Source: a virus. From it: a stretch of DNA of 20,382 bases. Location of the stretch: positions 1 through 20,382 of the IMG/VR virus record IMGVR_UViG_3300033182_000048; one strand, 5' to 3'. The notes below the pieces were generated by a model, which was given only the letters and a program-made list of their open reading frames with translations, searched no databases and was not told where the DNA came from. Each line of letters begins with the position of its first letter. The first letter of the stretch is position 1. Below are positions 1 through 5,813 of this stretch, one piece after another. The translations under genes and the position numbers were made by a program.

Positions 1-153
1 CTATTAAAAGATACAGATCATTATGCTTTATCAGATCAAACTTTATCTGATGACATGAGAACTTACAGACAAAATTTAAGAGATATAACTAATGGATTGA
101 CTACAAAAGCTGAAGTAGATGCTGTTGTATTTCCTACTAAACCAACTTCTTAA
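1..153 (+). CDS. Tail-assembly chaperone-like protein, C-terminal fragment
   Basis: The first 50 codons of the window are open in frame 1 and stop with TAA at 151-153; the start lies outside. The visible part reads LLKDTDHYAL..., then DDMRTYRQNLRDIT, and ends PTKPTS. This matches the pattern of the phage tail assembly chaperone family (Phage_tail_APC: 'LL..tDw...D..l......YRq.LRdi' followed by a terminal proline-rich stretch), whose members are usually encoded at the end of the tail gene cluster. Family assignment is from memory of the pattern. It converges with the leftward phosphoesterase gene and overlaps its 3' end by 17 nt, so the rightward late operon probably ends here. No terminator hairpin is visible at the junction. 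Confidence 0.7.
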   Translation, partial: LLKDTDHYALSDQTLSDDMRTYRQNLRDITNGLTTKAEVDAVVFPTKPTS

Positions 154-838
154 TCCATTTACCTTCGTTGTTTAATACCATTGGAAGTAGTCTTGGTATT
201 CCATCTAAGATAATACCGCATCCAATTATAAATCTAGTCTTAAAATTTTTTGCGTATTGAAAAGCAAGTGACTTCTGATCTATGAGGCATCCTACATTCA
301 TACCAAAAAATATATTATCTGGATTGGCCCAATAGCTTATAATAAATTTAGTATGATAGTGACCCTGTACAGCAGACATACCCATTGTTTGAGATACTTT
401 TAATATGTCGGCAGATCTACCATGAGTAAAGAAACATCTTTGACCATTAGACATTGTGATAGTTAGATCATCAATCCATTGCCATTTCTTTGTACCAAGA
501 AAATCACCGTAGTCTTTAAGAAACTCTTTAGACATTCCATACTTCAATGCACGTCTATATACTAAACTACTATGATTGCTTTCTACTTCAATCATTTTAG
601 GAAATATATCTTCTAATTGTCTTACGTATTGTCTAGCAATTTTTAATTCATGACCAGCCGAGTAAAGGTCAGGATCGTGAGAGTGCATAGATATAGCGTG
701 GAAATCAAGTAAGTCACCAATATTAACCACGAGGTCTGGTTTATATTCATTCTTAATTTCACGTAGAAATTCAAAAGCGTCTTTATGATGGTAAGGTATA
801 TGTAAGTCACTAATAACTAATATTCTTTTGTGGGTCAT
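137..838 (-). CDS. Calcineurin-like metallophosphoesterase
   Basis: A 233-residue protein with the metal-binding signatures of the metallophosphatase fold: DLH near residue 11, GDLLDFH near residue 42, an NH motif near residue 88, and the C-terminal GHYHTKF near residue 160. The usual GNHD/E loop is degenerate here (SNHS), so the glycine and the acidic residue after NH are missing. Such phage proteins are presumed to hydrolyse phosphodiesters or phosphomonoesters; the substrate is unknown. It is the last gene of the long leftward operon, downstream of lysozyme, and its ATG lies inside the preceding 60-aa gene. A small hairpin (844-848 with 855-859) lies just ahead of the start, and no good Shine-Dalgarno is visible, so translation may be coupled to the upstream gene. 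Confidence 0.85.
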   Translation of the reverse strand: MTHKRILVISDLHIPYHHKDAFEFLREIKNEYKPDLVVNIGDLLDFHAISMHSHDPDLYSAGHELKIARQYVRQLEDIFPKMIEVESNHSSLVYRRALKYGMSKEFLKDYGDFLGTKKWQWIDDLTITMSNGQRCFFTHGRSADILKVSQTMGMSAVQGHYHTKFIISYWANPDNIFFGMNVGCLIDQKSLAFQYAKNFKTRFIIGCGIILDGIPRLLPMVLNNEGKWIKKLV

Positions 839-992
839 AAGCTACGGCAGGAGAGCCGTCTATGTACTCCTCTAAATTTTTTATTTTATCTTTTGGGTCA
901 ACGTAAATTATTTTCCCATCTTCTATATGCACATCTTTGACGATATTATTTATTGGATCTACAATAATTTCTTCAAGTATAAGCACACACAA
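810..992 (-). CDS. Hypothetical 60-aa protein between lysozyme and phosphoesterase
   Basis: An acidic reading frame of 60 codons (N-terminus CVLILEEIIVDP, C-terminus AYDPQKNISY) that fills the gap between lysozyme and the phosphoesterase, overlapping the latter by 29 nt. No ATG is available near its 5' end; the frame opens with TTG at 992 or GTG at 986, and no convincing ribosome binding site is visible, so the start is uncertain. I do not recognise a family. Its position inside a tightly packed operon and its full open length support a real gene, but it could be a non-expressed remnant. Confidence 0.45.
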   Translation of the reverse strand: MCVLILEEIIVDPINNIVKDVHIEDGKIIYVDPKDKIKNLEEYIDGSPAVAYDPQKNISY

Positions 993-1005
993 TCTATACA
1001 GGAAT

Positions 1006-1449
1006 TTAATTAGCTTTGCAACTTCTCATTATTTCGGAAAGAGATTTGGCACGTGCAGGAGTTTGGTTTGCCCAACGGCTGTCCATCATTTGAAATGAAG
1101 CCTCACCATAATCTTCTTTGTTAAGCGCTTCCCACATCTTTTTAAATTTAGATACACCTCCAATGCCCAACTGAAAAACCATCTCAATTATGACACACTT
1201 AGCTTTGAATACAATGTGAGTACATTTATTATCTTCTATTAATCTTTCTGCATTACGTCTTGCTTCAAAGAAATCTGTTTCAAATAAACCATTTAATAAT
1301 TTATCTGAATACTCATGACCCTCTACAAAAGCATCTTGTGTAGTAAGTAAATGTCCATAACCGATTGTGGCAAAACCAAGGCTATCTTTATATACTGTGT
1401 TTCTGTAGCCTTCGTGTTCTTTAATACGTTTTTTAAGTTCTTCGTACAT
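1006..1449 (-). CDS. Endolysin, T4-type lysozyme (GH24 muramidase)
   Basis: A 147-residue T4-lysozyme-like muramidase that would cleave the MurNAc-GlcNAc bond of peptidoglycan at lysis. The catalytic triad is intact: Glu13 in EHEG, Asp22 in YKDSLG and Thr28 in FATIGYGH, with the spacing of T4 lysozyme (E11, D20, T26). The C-terminal helices also match (VFQLGIGGV, and DSRWANQTPARAKSL, the counterpart of T4 SRWYNQTPNRAK). There is no signal peptide, so export should need a holin, for which a candidate lies upstream in the same operon. Its ATG overlaps the stop of the preceding 90-aa gene (TAATG), implying coupling. It is unusual in being co-transcribed with the SSB and exonuclease genes rather than with the virion genes. 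Confidence 0.95.
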   Translation of the reverse strand: MYEELKKRIKEHEGYRNTVYKDSLGFATIGYGHLLTTQDAFVEGHEYSDKLLNGLFETDFFEARRNAERLIEDNKCTHIVFKAKCVIIEMVFQLGIGGVSKFKKMWEALNKEDYGEASFQMMDSRWANQTPARAKSLSEIMRSCKAN

Positions 1450-1721
1450 TATGCTTTGTTTTTATTGGCAAATGCTCTAGCTTGTTCTTTACTGCTAAAA
1501 CCCCATTTTTTTAACGCTAGTTTTAATCTGGTAGGTTTACCCTTACTATCAGTTAAAGGGCCATCCATGCCGCCAAAACGGGCCGCAAACGATATCCTAC
1601 GGCCACTCTTACCTTTTGATAAAGGTGGTTTTAAATTAGATCCTTCAGTACGTTTAAAATAATCTCTACCTTTTTGAGATAGGCCACCGCTAGGATTTTT
1701 ATGTTCTTTGCTGTAACCCAT
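1449..1721 (-). CDS. Conserved phage protein, DUF6321-like
   Basis: A 90-residue basic protein containing LSQKGRDYFKRTEGSNLKPP, then RRISFAARFGGMDGPL, and KPTRLKLALKKWGFS. The order GL(S/T)xKGRxYFxRxxGxxLKP... RRxSFxxRFxGMxGP... PTRxxLxLxxWGF is the pattern of a small family (DUF6321, from memory) common in marine phages and their environmental relatives. The function is unknown; the density of arginine and lysine suggests nucleic acid or phosphate contact. It is coupled at both ends: its ATG overlaps the stop of the 57-aa gene and its stop overlaps the lysozyme ATG. Confidence 0.7.
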   Translation of the reverse strand: MGYSKEHKNPSGGLSQKGRDYFKRTEGSNLKPPLSKGKSGRRISFAARFGGMDGPLTDSKGKPTRLKLALKKWGFSSKEQARAFANKNKA

Positions 1722-1894
1722 TATGCAGTACCAAACTTAGGAAACCCTGCTTTTGCTTTAGCATATTGTTTAGGATCAACAGTTGATTTAGATTTAGGAT
1801 TAGATGTGCCTTGTTTCTTGGCTCTATTCATATAGTAATACAAACCTTTTTTAGCTGTCTTACCAGATTTTGTCTTGTGATAACCTTTTTTCAT
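1721..1894 (-). CDS. Small basic protein, 57 aa
   Basis: A 57-codon frame that exactly fills the gap between the holin candidate and the DUF6321-like gene. It begins MKKGYHKTKSGKTAKKGLYY, carries about 16 lysines and ends FPKFGTA. The ATG at 1892-1894 is preceded by a good Shine-Dalgarno (AAAGGAAG) lying at the end of the preceding gene, whose TAA stops one base before this ATG; its own stop overlaps the next ATG (TAATG). The pattern KxGYxKxxSGKxAKKGLYYYxNxxKKxG resembles small unnamed proteins in marine phages. Function unknown; the lysine-rich composition suggests DNA or envelope contact. Confidence 0.75.
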   Translation of the reverse strand: MKKGYHKTKSGKTAKKGLYYYMNRAKKQGTSNPKSKSTVDPKQYAKAKAGFPKFGTA

Positions 1895-1895
1895 A

Positions 1896-2285
1896 TTACT
1901 TCCTTTTGATTAGATCAGTTGCTTTAAGACCATACACACTTGCTATTACTCCCACAAATATAGTCTGATACCAAAAAGGTAGATCAGAAAAATATTGAAA
2001 GAATAATTGCATTTTTTCCATGTGTGCAGGATTATCAGACCACACCGCAAATCCAAGCATTACTATAGGCAAACAGAGAATGATTAAAATTAGTTCGTCT
2101 TTCCAATCAGATTTTTGATTTTCAAGAACAGTACCTTTATACTCAATTTCGCCTTTAGCCATACGTATCGCAGTCTGTAATTTTGCATCCGAGATAGCTT
2201 CTTTCGTTCTTTGATTGTTAGCATATACTTTTGCCCCCGTCTTTACTGCCATTGATAATAAATTTATCCACGCCATTATCCCCAA
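1896..2285 (-). CDS. Holin candidate (3TM/GTA-holin-like)
   Basis: A 129-residue protein with a hydrophilic middle (residues about 15-60) and two clear hydrophobic segments near the C-terminus: LILIILCLPIVMLGFAVW at about 65-82, and FWYQTIFVGVIASVYGLKAT at about 104-123. The run 'SDWKDE' before the first segment and 'PFWYQ....V.AS.YGLKA' at the end recall the 3TM holins of gene-transfer agents and marine phages. A holin would form membrane lesions that release the lysozyme encoded three genes downstream. An N-terminal third helix (MAWINLLSMAV) is possible. The start overlaps the previous gene by 10 nt; MGIM or the internal MAW may be used. The assignment rests on topology and context. Confidence 0.65.
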   Translation of the reverse strand: MGIMAWINLLSMAVKTGAKVYANNQRTKEAISDAKLQTAIRMAKGEIEYKGTVLENQKSDWKDELILIILCLPIVMLGFAVWSDNPAHMEKMQLFFQYFSDLPFWYQTIFVGVIASVYGLKATDLIKRK

Positions 2286-2506
2286 ATCCTAACATTTTTA
2301 ATAACTGTAAAAAACATAGCTACTAATGCACCAATAACAAATACAGCTTTAACTCCACCTGTACCCATTGCCATTTGTTTTTTTAATTGTTCTATGTCTT
2401 TTGAATTTTTATTTACTAGATCTTTGATTTCGTCTAGTTTGTATGCAATCATGCTATGAGATATACTAGCAACTCTAGTTCTTTTAACTGTTTTACGTCT
2501 AGGCAT
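2276..2506 (-). CDS. Small tail-anchored coiled-coil membrane protein
   Basis: A 76-residue protein with three parts: an arginine/lysine-rich N-terminus (MPRRKTVKRTRV), a short heptad-like helix (YKLDEIKDLVNKNSKDIEQL, about residues 22-41), and a C-terminal hydrophobic helix (VKAVFVIGALVAMFFTVI). This resembles XhlA-type hemolysin/holin-accessory proteins, which dimerise through a coiled coil and anchor in the inner membrane. It sits immediately upstream of the holin candidate and overlaps both neighbours by a few bases. A lysis-accessory role is inferred from topology and neighbours only. Confidence 0.6.
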   Translation of the reverse strand: MPRRKTVKRTRVASISHSMIAYKLDEIKDLVNKNSKDIEQLKKQMAMGTGGVKAVFVIGALVAMFFTVIKNVRIWG

Positions 2507-2714
2507 TATCAGCCTCTTTACAATAGAAGTTTATAATGGTTCTAAACTTGTATAGATCTTCTGCTTTTAATTCATTCATAATTTCATAACTCTTTTTATA
2601 CCCTGTTATAGCACATTCTTTGTATGAATTGTAGTGTAAATTATCAGATATTGGCCCTGTACATACACCCATTGCGGCTTGACATATCTGCATAATTAAC
2701 ACAAATTTAATCAT
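2499..2714 (-). CDS. Small exported cysteine-containing protein, 71 aa
   Basis: Starts with a short positively charged, hydrophobic segment (MIKFVLIMQICQAAMGVC) that looks like a signal peptide, followed by a polar domain with cysteines in SYKECAI and FYCKE. I chose the ATG at 2714 because the preceding 40-aa frame ends in TGA overlapping it (ATGA), a normal coupling in this operon; a longer frame back to TTG at 2768 lacks a ribosome binding site. It shares its layout (signal-like N-terminus, S/DxxxC near residue 30, last cysteine near the C-terminus) with the proteins at 2837-3055 and 6685-6903. Probably periplasmic; function unknown. Confidence 0.6.
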   Translation of the reverse strand: MIKFVLIMQICQAAMGVCTGPISDNLHYNSYKECAITGYKKSYEIMNELKAEDLYKFRTIINFYCKEADNA

Positions 2715-2833
2715 TTTCTTAACTTTTTTGCATTGTATTTTCTCTGTGTTTTTATTCTCCAGCACCAATGAAAGATACTTCTGCTAGTTTTTTCTATACT
2801 TGCTATTATCCAATCTAACATTGTAATACTCAT
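2711..2833 (-). CDS. Small amphipathic basic protein, 40 aa
   Basis: A 40-codon frame filling the gap between two exported-protein genes. The protein begins MSITMLDWIIASIEKTSRSI and ends with a basic run, NAKKLRK. The N-terminal half can form an amphipathic helix rich in W and I, and the tail carries many K and R. Its ATG lies three bases after the upstream TAA and its TGA overlaps the downstream ATG (ATGA), which fits the gene-to-gene spacing of the whole operon. I do not recognise a family; a membrane-associated peptide is plausible. Confidence 0.6.
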   Translation of the reverse strand: MSITMLDWIIASIEKTSRSIFHWCWRIKTQRKYNAKKLRK

Positions 2834-2836
2834 AAA

Positions 2837-3055
2837 TTATTTACTACTTATTATTCTCTCAATACTTTTAGAACCATCTACATTTGTAGATAATTCTGCT
2901 TCTACTTGACCGCACATAAACTGTTTGTTTTTCATATCCATATTCCTCGTAGCTTCACGTTTCATTTTGAGGCAAGTAGATAAACTGTCTTGTATTCTAT
3001 GCTCAACTAATTGACCGTTAATAAACAAACAAAGAGCAAATACTAATTTTATCAT
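2837..3055 (-). CDS. Small exported cysteine-pair protein, 72 aa
   Basis: Opens with MIKLVFALCLFINGQLVEHR, a short signal-like hydrophobic segment, followed by SLSTCLKMKREATRN and QFMCGQVEAELST. Two cysteines (C28 and C48) lie in the mature part, suitable for a disulfide in the periplasm. Similar small proteins with FINGQLVEHR and FMCGxVEAEL patterns recur in marine phage genomes as hypotheticals (from memory). The ATG overlaps the TAA of the upstream coiled-coil gene. The function is unknown; its position in the lysis half of the operon suggests envelope targeting. Confidence 0.7.
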   Translation of the reverse strand: MIKLVFALCLFINGQLVEHRIQDSLSTCLKMKREATRNMDMKNKQFMCGQVEAELSTNVDGSKSIERIISSK

Positions 3056-3429
3056 TAGTGATCTCCATTAAGTTTACCAATGTTGGCTCTAACACTATCT
3101 TTTAATTTCTCTACATCAATTCTTAATCGTTCTACATCTAACTGTAGTCTTTCAATATTGACTTTGTTAGTCATGTTTTGTTCTTGAGTTTGTTCTAATT
3201 TTTCTACTTGCTGTGCGATATGCTCAAGCAACATAAACTGTTCTTGATCTACAGGTAGTTGTTTTGATGCTTCTAATAAGTCTTGTTGTTGTAATTTATC
3301 AGCAGTTTCTAATTGATTAAGTCTTTCAATAATGCCAAAATAGGCCCATACACCTATCCCCACAGCCCCGACAATCGCAATTAAATTTCTTATTGGTAAT
3401 GCAACGGATGTATTTTCTGATATTTTCAT
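3055..3429 (-). CDS. Membrane-anchored coiled-coil protein, spanin-like candidate
   Basis: A 124-residue protein: a short N-terminus, one transmembrane segment (NLIAIVGAVGIGVWAYFGII, about residues 15-34), then a long heptad-repeat region (about 35-120) rich in L, E, Q and K, for example VNIERLQLDVERLRIDVEKL near residues 90-109. A single N-terminal membrane anchor followed by a periplasmic coiled coil is the architecture of inner-membrane spanins (Rz-like), which disrupt the outer membrane, but no lipoprotein partner with a clear lipobox is visible. It could instead be a structural or scaffold-like membrane protein. Neighbouring lysis genes favour a lysis role; confidence in function is low. 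Confidence 0.75.
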   Translation of the reverse strand: MKISENTSVALPIRNLIAIVGAVGIGVWAYFGIIERLNQLETADKLQQQDLLEASKQLPVDQEQFMLLEHIAQQVEKLEQTQEQNMTNKVNIERLQLDVERLRIDVEKLKDSVRANIGKLNGDH

Positions 3430-3590
3430 TAAACAATCTTACCTTTATTAGAACCTTTTTTAATAACATATTTTTGTGTGCCATTAGCACCTACATTAAC
3501 TTCTTTTTTAAGATTTTTAAACAAATTCATTTCTTTAAATTTGTGTTCAATCTTCTTTTTAAAACTTTCTAATACTTTTGTATCTCTCAT
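3429..3590 (-). CDS. Small basic protein, 53 aa
   Basis: A 53-codon frame between the spanin-like gene and the 32-aa gene. It begins MRDTKVLESFKKKIEHKFKE and ends SNKGKIV. Its ATG overlaps the TGA of the preceding gene (ATGA) and its TAA overlaps the next ATG. The purine-rich run AAAGAAAAAGAA ahead of the start may serve as ribosome binding site. A later ATG (3530) would give 33 residues. Strongly basic, predicted helical N-terminal half; unrecognised function. Confidence 0.65.
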   Translation of the reverse strand: MRDTKVLESFKKKIEHKFKEMNLFKNLKKEVNVGANGTQKYVIKKGSNKGKIV

Positions 3591-3685
3591 TTCTTTTTCT
3601 TTTTTTTAGGAAAAAATACTTTGTCTAAATGCTCACCAAATTTGTCAAGCAAACCAAAGAACTTATAAAAAAATTTATCAATCAT
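3587..3685 (-). CDS. Very small protein with lysine tail, 32 aa
   Basis: A 32-codon frame: MIDKFFYKFFGLLDKFGEHL followed by DKVFFPKKKKKK. An aromatic amphipathic helix with a polylysine tail; I have seen this layout (MIxKFFYxFFGLxDKF....FFPKKK) as small hypotheticals in marine phages. ATG at 3683-3685 follows GGCGGATT; the TGA overlaps the next gene's ATG. The coupling on the downstream side and the conserved look support translation despite the length. Likely membrane-surface binding; function unknown. Confidence 0.65.
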   Translation of the reverse strand: MIDKFFYKFFGLLDKFGEHLDKVFFPKKKKKK

Positions 3686-3730
3686 AATCCGCCATTTTAC
3701 CAGATTATAATAGTTATATAAATATTTAAT

Positions 3731-3964
3731 TTAATTGAGTTTTGTTAATAAAGATTTAATCTTTTCAAGATACACGATACCATCCCATAATTCTTCTTGG
3801 GTATCTTCAATCCACTTACCAATAGGTTTTGTGGCCTGTACCATTGTTACTTTGTAATTAGATATACCTTCATCAGACCGTTTGCTAAACTTACGTAATA
3901 AATGCTGTATCATAGGATCTTTAGTAACAACAAACGGTCTAACTATTTTAGTTTTTTTTGCCAT
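3731..3964 (-). CDS. MazG-like / dATP-dGTP pyrophosphohydrolase-like protein
   Basis: A 77-residue protein: an N-terminal part with MIQHLLRKFSKRSDEG, then ISNYKVTM and WIEDTQEELWDGIVYLEKIK. The helix E-x-x-E-E-L-W-D-x-x-x-Y-L-E-K resembles the metal-binding EExxD helix of the all-alpha NTP pyrophosphatase (MazG) superfamily, and phage proteins of this size and pattern are common next to exonuclease and SSB genes. It may hydrolyse non-canonical or excess nucleoside triphosphates, or be a reduced non-catalytic version, since only one acidic helix is obvious. ATG overlaps the stop of the exonuclease gene. A 45-nt gap follows it, the first gap in this operon. Confidence 0.65.
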   Translation of the reverse strand: MAKKTKIVRPFVVTKDPMIQHLLRKFSKRSDEGISNYKVTMVQATKPIGKWIEDTQEELWDGIVYLEKIKSLLTKLN

Positions 3965-4869
3965 TAGAATGTAACATTTAAGAAGTGACTACAAAATTCA
4001 TTTACACGACAGTAGTGTTGACATCTAACATCTTCACCACTTCTAAATACAATCTTGCATCCACTACCTTCAATCATTTTTTGACTTGTAAGAAATTGTA
4101 CTGCTTCATCTCTTGTAGCAAATACACGCCAAGCAGTTTTTCTATTATCTTTCATAACTGCATAGCTATCTTCTTTACGCCATCTTTCTTTAGCACTACA
4201 CACAGGTAACTCTGTAGATGTTTCAGCATCTTTATGTAGTTTGATACGACTATGTACATAGTTTTCTTGTTCTTCTTCAGACCATCTACGTATAGGTATC
4301 ATCACAACTTGTTTACGTGGGTAGTTATCTGATTGCATCACTTTCATCTTAGACCAATCACGTAAGATTGCCATGATAGATAATGATTTAACTTTGATTT
4401 GTTTTTTATATCTAAGCAAATCTTTTTGGTTCTTACGACATAAGAAATCAAGAACATTTAACTGTTGTTCCCATTCATCTTTACCATTAGTCAAAGCATC
4501 AAGCGCCGCCCATGCAGATGTAACTTTAAAATCAATTAAGTTACCTTGACTTGTAAGTAAATCAAATGCACCAGATAATGTCCAACCATTAGTAATAGCA
4601 TCATCTTTGTAAAATAATCTACGTTCAGCTATGTCTGTCTTTTGTTTAGCACGTTCAATAACATGGTGTACTGATTGGCCCAACAAAGAAAAGATACGAT
4701 CTGATACATCTTCTTTGATTAGATCAAAGTTATTTTTTTCTAATACCCTAATTCTAGGTGGTGCTATCAAACGGGTAGTAGATATATCAGAGCCACTACT
4801 ATCGTAAGGGTCATTCTTTACTGCCCGTTCAATAACTTTAGGTAAATTAGATATGTTTGTAAATTGCAT
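3964..4869 (-). CDS. PD-(D/E)XK exonuclease, Cas4/RecB-like with Fe-S cysteines
   Basis: A 301-residue nuclease. His68 in SVHHVIE, Asp103 in LSGAFDLL, Asp113-x-Lys115 in LIDFKVTS, and Gln135/136 in EWEQQLNVL follow the order of the PD-(D/E)XK exonuclease core (H, D, D-x-K, Q). Four cysteines are placed as in Cas4/AddB-type nucleases with an iron-sulfur cluster: C224 in LPVCSAKERW, and C283, C287 and C293 in RCQHYCRVNEFC. It probably resects double-stranded ends for recombination, working with the SSB encoded directly upstream; no annealase is seen in this window. Its ATG overlaps the SSB stop (TAATG). Confidence 0.85.
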   Translation of the reverse strand: MQFTNISNLPKVIERAVKNDPYDSSGSDISTTRLIAPPRIRVLEKNNFDLIKEDVSDRIFSLLGQSVHHVIERAKQKTDIAERRLFYKDDAITNGWTLSGAFDLLTSQGNLIDFKVTSAWAALDALTNGKDEWEQQLNVLDFLCRKNQKDLLRYKKQIKVKSLSIMAILRDWSKMKVMQSDNYPRKQVVMIPIRRWSEEEQENYVHSRIKLHKDAETSTELPVCSAKERWRKEDSYAVMKDNRKTAWRVFATRDEAVQFLTSQKMIEGSGCKIVFRSGEDVRCQHYCRVNEFCSHFLNVTF

Positions 4870-5480
4870 TAAAATGGTATTGGTTCATCACCTACATTAA
4901 GATCAGACCCATTGTTACCATCACCTAGATCTTGGTTCATGTTGTCTAATTCTTTTGATCTTAATATCATGTTTCTTATACCTTCAGATAGATTGTTAAA
5001 TACCTCTGTGTTACCTTTTTGGTATTCATCCATACTAAAAATAACACTCTTATGGTATTGATCATCAATCTGATCACCTTTTGCTAACGGCATAACAGAT
5101 GATATTTTAGGTTTACCATTCTTATCAATGACATTGAGTGTACACGCTACACCTGCCAATTTACATATATCAAATGCTTTTTTTTCTGTTTCAGTAAATG
5201 GTCTGCCACGCCACGATACTAGATCATTAGCTAATGTAGCTTTCTCATTAAGTGAGAGTGTGTAGAATTTACTGATAGTCATAGGTTCACCGTTGCTATC
5301 CTTCTCACTAGGTACTTCCCATATTACCAGCACTTGTTTTTTCCAACTGATCTGTCCTTGATAATCATTTTTTTGTGTACCAAGCTCTATGATCTTAACA
5401 CATCTGGCCTTGTGAACACCTGCGGACACCGTTGGATAACGAGGCGCATCACCACCATTATTTATTACTATACTTGTCAT
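4869..5480 (-). CDS. Single-stranded DNA binding protein (phage SSB-like)
   Basis: A 203-residue protein with an OB-fold-like body (YPTVSAGVHKARCVKIIELG, then KKQVLVIWEVP, about residues 15-57) and a disordered acidic tail ending GDEPIPF. The last residues match the DDxIPF tip by which bacterial SSB recruits repair and replication proteins, so this SSB probably docks to the host's SSB partners. It is the first gene of the leftward operon, with Shine-Dalgarno AAGGAAA ahead of its ATG and an operator-rich promoter region upstream. Neighbouring nuclease and the tail support the call; the fold itself is inferred. Confidence 0.8.
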   Translation of the reverse strand: MTSIVINNGGDAPRYPTVSAGVHKARCVKIIELGTQKNDYQGQISWKKQVLVIWEVPSEKDSNGEPMTISKFYTLSLNEKATLANDLVSWRGRPFTETEKKAFDICKLAGVACTLNVIDKNGKPKISSVMPLAKGDQIDDQYHKSVIFSMDEYQKGNTEVFNNLSEGIRNMILRSKELDNMNQDLGDGNNGSDLNVGDEPIPF

Positions 5481-5514
5481 ATTGTATTTCCTTTTTTCAC
5501 TAATTTATTATTGA

Positions 5515-5572
5515 TTAACTACTGTTAAATTATATATTAACTATAGTCAAGTTTTATATTGACTTTTGTTAA
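5515..5572. promoter_or_regulatory. Triple operator in the divergent early control region
   Basis: Three copies of a 14-bp palindrome TTRAC-N4-GTYAA lie at 5515-5528 (TTAACTACTGTTAA), 5537-5550 (TTAACTATAGTCAA) and 5559-5572 (TTGACTTTTGTTAA). Start-to-start spacing is exactly 22 bp twice, about two helical turns, as for cooperative phage repressor sites. They fill the region between the SSB gene and the rightward regulator operon. A leftward -35 (TTGACT, complement of 5545-5550) lies in site 2, with a weak -10 position in site 1; a rightward -35 (TTGACT, 5559-5564) lies in site 3. The likely ligand is the HTH protein encoded at 5810. Confidence 0.8.
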
Positions 5573-5587
5573 TAAAACAAATATAGA
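5559..5587 (+). promoter_or_regulatory. Rightward early promoter
   Basis: TTGACT at 5559-5564 and TATAGA at 5582-5587 are separated by 17 bp, a good sigma70-type promoter. The -35 lies inside the third operator, so a bound repressor would block it. The expected start (about 5594) falls at or next to the ATG at 5595, so the first message may be nearly leaderless. Confidence 0.6.
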
Positions 5588-5594
5588 ACAATTT

Positions 5595-5813
5595 ATGGCA
5601 AGTGTTATTGACGAGTTAGTTGAGGAATTACAAGCAAAGAAAAAAAGATTAGATAAAGAAATAATCAATCTAGATAGATCTTCTGTGATCCCACAAAACT
5701 ACAACAAAGCAGAATGTATTTGCGAATTAACTGATAAAGCAATTAAATGTGAAGACAGGGCTAATTACCTGTTGCAATTAAGACACAATAGTGTTGCAAA
5801 TTTACAACAATGA
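5595..5813 (+). CDS. Hypothetical 72-aa protein upstream of the HTH regulator
   Basis: First gene of the rightward operon. I use ATG 5595 (MASVIDELVEELQAKKKRLD...), because the alternative TTG at 5559 lies inside an operator and the promoter -35. The N-terminal 25 residues are a charged amphipathic helix that may form a coiled coil; two cysteines follow (AECICELT) and a third in IKCED. No DNA-binding motif is visible. Its TGA overlaps the ATG of the HTH gene (ATGA), so the two are co-translated. It may modulate the regulator; that is inference from position alone. Confidence 0.65.
   Translation: MASVIDELVEELQAKKKRLDKEIINLDRSSVIPQNYNKAECICELTDKAIKCEDRANYLLQLRHNSVANLQQ

Noticed and set aside
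2715-2768. N-terminal extension of the 71-aa exported protein to TTG 2768
   Set aside because: No ribosome binding site, and it would bury the signal-like segment; the ATGA overlap with the 40-aa gene supports ATG 2714.
3735-3748. TTGAGTTTTGTTAA resembling the operator
   Set aside because: One half-site base is wrong and it lies in the last codons of the MazG-like gene, so chance is likely. It was left out of the operator list.
5559-5594. TTG start for the 72-aa gene
   Set aside because: It would place the initiation codon inside the operator and the -35 hexamer of its own promoter; the ATG at 5595 is preferred.
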